A stretch of DNA of 64,000 nucleotides, taken from the NCBI GenBank assembly GCA_020633465.1, contig JACKDN010000038.1, positions 10,776 through 74,775 on the forward strand. Reading direction: 5' to 3'. Below are positions 62,022 through 64,000 of this stretch, one piece after another. Below the pieces are notes generated by a model. The model saw nothing but the letters and a program-made list of their open reading frames with translations. It did not search any database and had not been told where the DNA came from. The stretch is from Myxococcales bacterium. Its GTDB lineage: Bacteria; Myxococcota_A; Bradymonadia; UBA7976; UBA1532. Numbering within the stretch: position 1 is the stretch's first letter; each line of letters begins with the position of its first letter. The position numbers and the translations under genes are program-made.

Positions 62022-64000
62022 TCACCGCGGCCGCGTGGCCACCAGCAGCGCGTTGACGCTCGCCCAACGAACGCTCTGCCGCAGCCACCGACCGCGCGCC
62101 CAGCGGCGCAGCGCGTCGACCTCGTCGGCGTCCAGCGCCGCGGCAAGCCGCGCAGCGTAGCCCGGCCGGTCGCCCGCGCCGGCCCACCACCGCTCGAACA
62201 GGGCCGGCGTGACCCGAACGCTCTGGTGATGGGTCAGACACTCCGTCGCGGTGTCGAAGCCTTCGGCGCCGAACGCGGCGGCCAGATCGTCGACGTCCCA
62301 GCGCACCAGGGGATCGCTGGCGTCCGCGTACAGCGCGTCCTCCGCGGCGCGCCAGCGGGCGACGAGCTCGGCGTCCAGCCCCTCGGGCGGCACCAGGGCC
62401 GACAGCCGCTGCGCGCGCCGAGGCACCGGCTCGGCCAGCACGACGCGCGCGCCCGCCGGCAGCGCCGCGGCCAGCGCCTTGGCGACCGCGCCGAACGCGC
62501 CGTCCCGCCCGTCGAAGACGGCGTGACCTACGACGCGATCGAACCGAACGCTCCCCGCCTCGCGCGCCAGCGCGGGTCCCAGGTTCAGCAGCGGCGCGGC
62601 GAAGACGGTCGGCCGGGCCAGCGCCGGCAGCGCCTCGACCTGCGCCTGCAGCGACGCGCGCAACGTCGCCGCCGCCTCGGCGTCGGGCTCGCTGACGCAG
62701 GCGTAGACGCCGCCCTCGGGCACCCGCCGCAGGGCCTCCCAGGTCAGCAGCCCGGTGCGCGCGCGTAGGTCCAGCACCAGGTGATGCCGCTTGCAGCCCG
62801 CCGCCTCGAACACTCGGTCGCGCAGCGCGCCCAGCCGCGCACCCTCGCCCGCCGTGGCGCGCCGCACCCACCGGTTGACCGCCGCGTCCTCCGGCCCCGA
62901 GGTCAGGCCCAGGGGCTCGGGATCGCTCCCCTCGAAGGCCGCGAGCTGCGCCTCCCGCCGCCGCGCCACCTGCTCGGCGATGCCCGCCTCGAAGCCCTGA
63001 TCCGAGGGCGTGTAGAACACCTTCCCCTCGAGCCCCGAGGGCAGGTATTGCTGCGCCACCCAGTGATCTCGGTAGGCGTGGGGATACAGATAGCCCTGCC
63101 CATGGCCGAACTGCTCGCCGTCGCGGCTGGCGTCCTTCAGGTGGTCGGGCACGTCCCCCGAACGCTCCTCGGCGACGCTCCGCAGCGCCTCGAAGAAGCC
63201 CATGGTGCTGTTGGACTTGGGCGCCGTCGCCAGCACCAGCGCCGCCTGCGCCAGGTGATAGCGACCCTCGGGCAGCCCGATGCGGTCGTAGGCCGCCGCG
63301 CAGGCCTCCACCCGCACCAGCACGTCGGGATCGGCCAAGCCCACGTCCTCGCTGGCGAGGATGATCATGCGCCGGAACAGGAAGCGCGGCTCTTCGCCGG
63401 CGTGGACCATGCGCGCCAGCCAGTACAGGGCGGCGTCCGGGTCCGATCCCCGGCAGCTCTTGATGAAGGCGCTGATGGCGTCGAAGTGGGCGTCGCCTTC
63501 CTTGTCGTACAGGACCGCGCGCTGCTGAATGCTCTCCTCTGCCACCGCGAGCGTCAGCCGGATCACGCCGTCGTCGCTGGGGGGCGTCGTCGAGACGGCC
63601 AGCTCGAGCGCGTTGAGCAGCGCCCGCGCGTCGCCGTTCGCGACGTCGACCAGGTGGTCGAGCGCCTCGGACGCGGCCTCCACGGTGCGGTCCCCGAAGC
63701 CCCGCTCGGGATCGCTCAGCGCCATCGCCGCGACGCGCCGCAGGTCGTCGTCGGTCAGCGGCTGAAGCTGAAAGATGCGCGAGCGGCTGACCAGCGCCTT
63801 GTTCACCTCGAAGTAGGGGTTCTCGGTGGTCGCGCCCACCAGGATGACCGTGCCGTTCTCCACCCAGGGCAGCAGCGCGTCCTGCTGCGCCTTGTTGAAG
63901 CGATGCACCTCGTCGACGAACAGGATGGTGCGACGCCCGAACTGCCCCCGGATCTCCTGCGCGCGGTCGATAGCACCGCGGATGTCCTTCACGCCCGACA
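62022..64000 (-). CDS. rarA: Replication-associated recombination protein RarA (MgsA) fused to a methyltransferase-like domain, 5'-truncated by the window edge
   Basis: The frame is open to the right edge; the Walker A region lies outside. The visible part begins SGVKDIRGAIDRAQEIRG and shows Walker B ILFVDEVHRFNKAQQDALLPWVE, sensor 1 LVGATTENPYFEVNKALVSRSRIF, and the RarA tetramer domain (DAISAFIKSCRGSDPDAALYWLARM, MIILASEDVGLADP, PHAYRDHWVAQQYLP). RarA is a clamp-loader-like ATPase acting at stalled forks. About 245 further residues follow, starting near NRWVRRATAGEGARLGALR. They have VLDLRARTGLLTWEALR and RVVLAEPVPRRAQRLSAL, like a degenerate SAM-dependent methyltransferase. The same RarA plus extra-domain layout is known in cyanobacterial annotations. 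Confidence 0.9.
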   Translation of the reverse strand, partial: SGVKDIRGAIDRAQEIRGQFGRRTILFVDEVHRFNKAQQDALLPWVENGTVILVGATTENPYFEVNKALVSRSRIFQLQPLTDDDLRRVAAMALSDPERGFGDRTVEAASEALDHLVDVANGDARALLNALELAVSTTPPSDDGVIRLTLAVAEESIQQRAVLYDKEGDAHFDAISAFIKSCRGSDPDAALYWLARMVHAGEEPRFLFRRMIILASEDVGLADPDVLVRVEACAAAYDRIGLPEGRYHLAQAALVLATAPKSNSTMGFFEALRSVAEERSGDVPDHLKDASRDGEQFGHGQGYLYPHAYRDHWVAQQYLPSGLEGKVFYTPSDQGFEAGIAEQVARRREAQLAAFEGSDPEPLGLTSGPEDAAVNRWVRRATAGEGARLGALRDRVFEAAGCKRHHLVLDLRARTGLLTWEALRRVPEGGVYACVSEPDAEAAATLRASLQAQVEALPALARPTVFAAPLLNLGPALAREAGSVRFDRVVGHAVFDGRDGAFGAVAKALAAALPAGARVVLAEPVPRRAQRLSALVPPEGLDAELVARWRAAEDALYADASDPLVRWDVDDLAAAFGAEGFDTATECLTHHQSVRVTPALFERWWAGAGDRPGYAARLAAALDADEVDALRRWARGRWLRQSVRWASVNALLVATRPR

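Overview
The window is very GC-rich and densely coded. It looks like chromosome from a Gram-negative, predatory or social deltaproteobacterial-type lineage (Myxococcota, Bradymonadales or relatives). The basis is two transmembrane-type Ser/Thr kinases, many outer-membrane lipoproteins with Asp/Ala/Pro-rich linkers and Cys-rich or MopE-type repeats, giant PKD proteins, an RHS polymorphic toxin, and strong third-position G/C bias. No rRNA, tRNA, CRISPR array or prophage was seen. The assignment to a lineage is an inference from gene content only.

Layout. 1-3.65 kb: the 3' part of an RHS toxin gene with a coupled candidate immunity gene. 3.63-5.5 kb: a Y1/REP-associated transposase with extra tandem copies of its 3' end. 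5.5-10.6 kb: housekeeping genes era, der, an AGCS symporter with an unusual insertion, and a mutM whose zinc finger has lost two cysteines. 10.6-25.6 kb: a membrane Ser/Thr kinase coupled to a PLP enzyme, a DUF255 thioredoxin-type lipoprotein, a Cys-rich lipoprotein, an outer-membrane barrel, a second Ser/Thr kinase, a USP-like/phospholipase D fusion and a HAL2-type phosphatase. 25.6-31.9 kb (minus strand): a fully overlapping operon trpG-D-C-F-B-A-aroF plus a small lipoprotein. 32.1-58.7 kb (plus strand): six tightly packed genes for giant secreted or lipid-anchored proteins. 59.0-60.8 kb (minus strand): trpR-trpE. 61-64 kb: a lipoprotein with a C-type-lectin/FGE-like domain and a truncated rarA fused to a methyltransferase-like domain.

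Two systems stand out. First, a local TrpR regulon: the repressor gene sits directly upstream of trpE, and the same 10-bp palindrome, inside a 19-bp shared stretch, lies in the promoter region of trpR-trpE and of trpGDCFBA-aroF. Second, the 26.5-kb six-gene operon. Its proteins share recurring modules: a dockerin/EF-hand-like module in genes 1 and 2, a cohesin-like C-terminal module in genes 2, 3 and 5, and a distinct 130-residue C-terminal domain in genes 1 and 6. Genes 3, 5 and 6 carry lipoprotein signals. I infer a calcium-dependent, cohesin-dockerin-like assembly on the cell surface.

Quality note. At least seven single-base frame breaks occur in otherwise well-conserved reading frames (one kinase, the PLD fusion, the thrombospondin-type-3 protein and one MopE lipoprotein). 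Several lie in short G or C runs, so sequencing error is the simplest explanation. Affected genes are annotated as one CDS with the break positions given.
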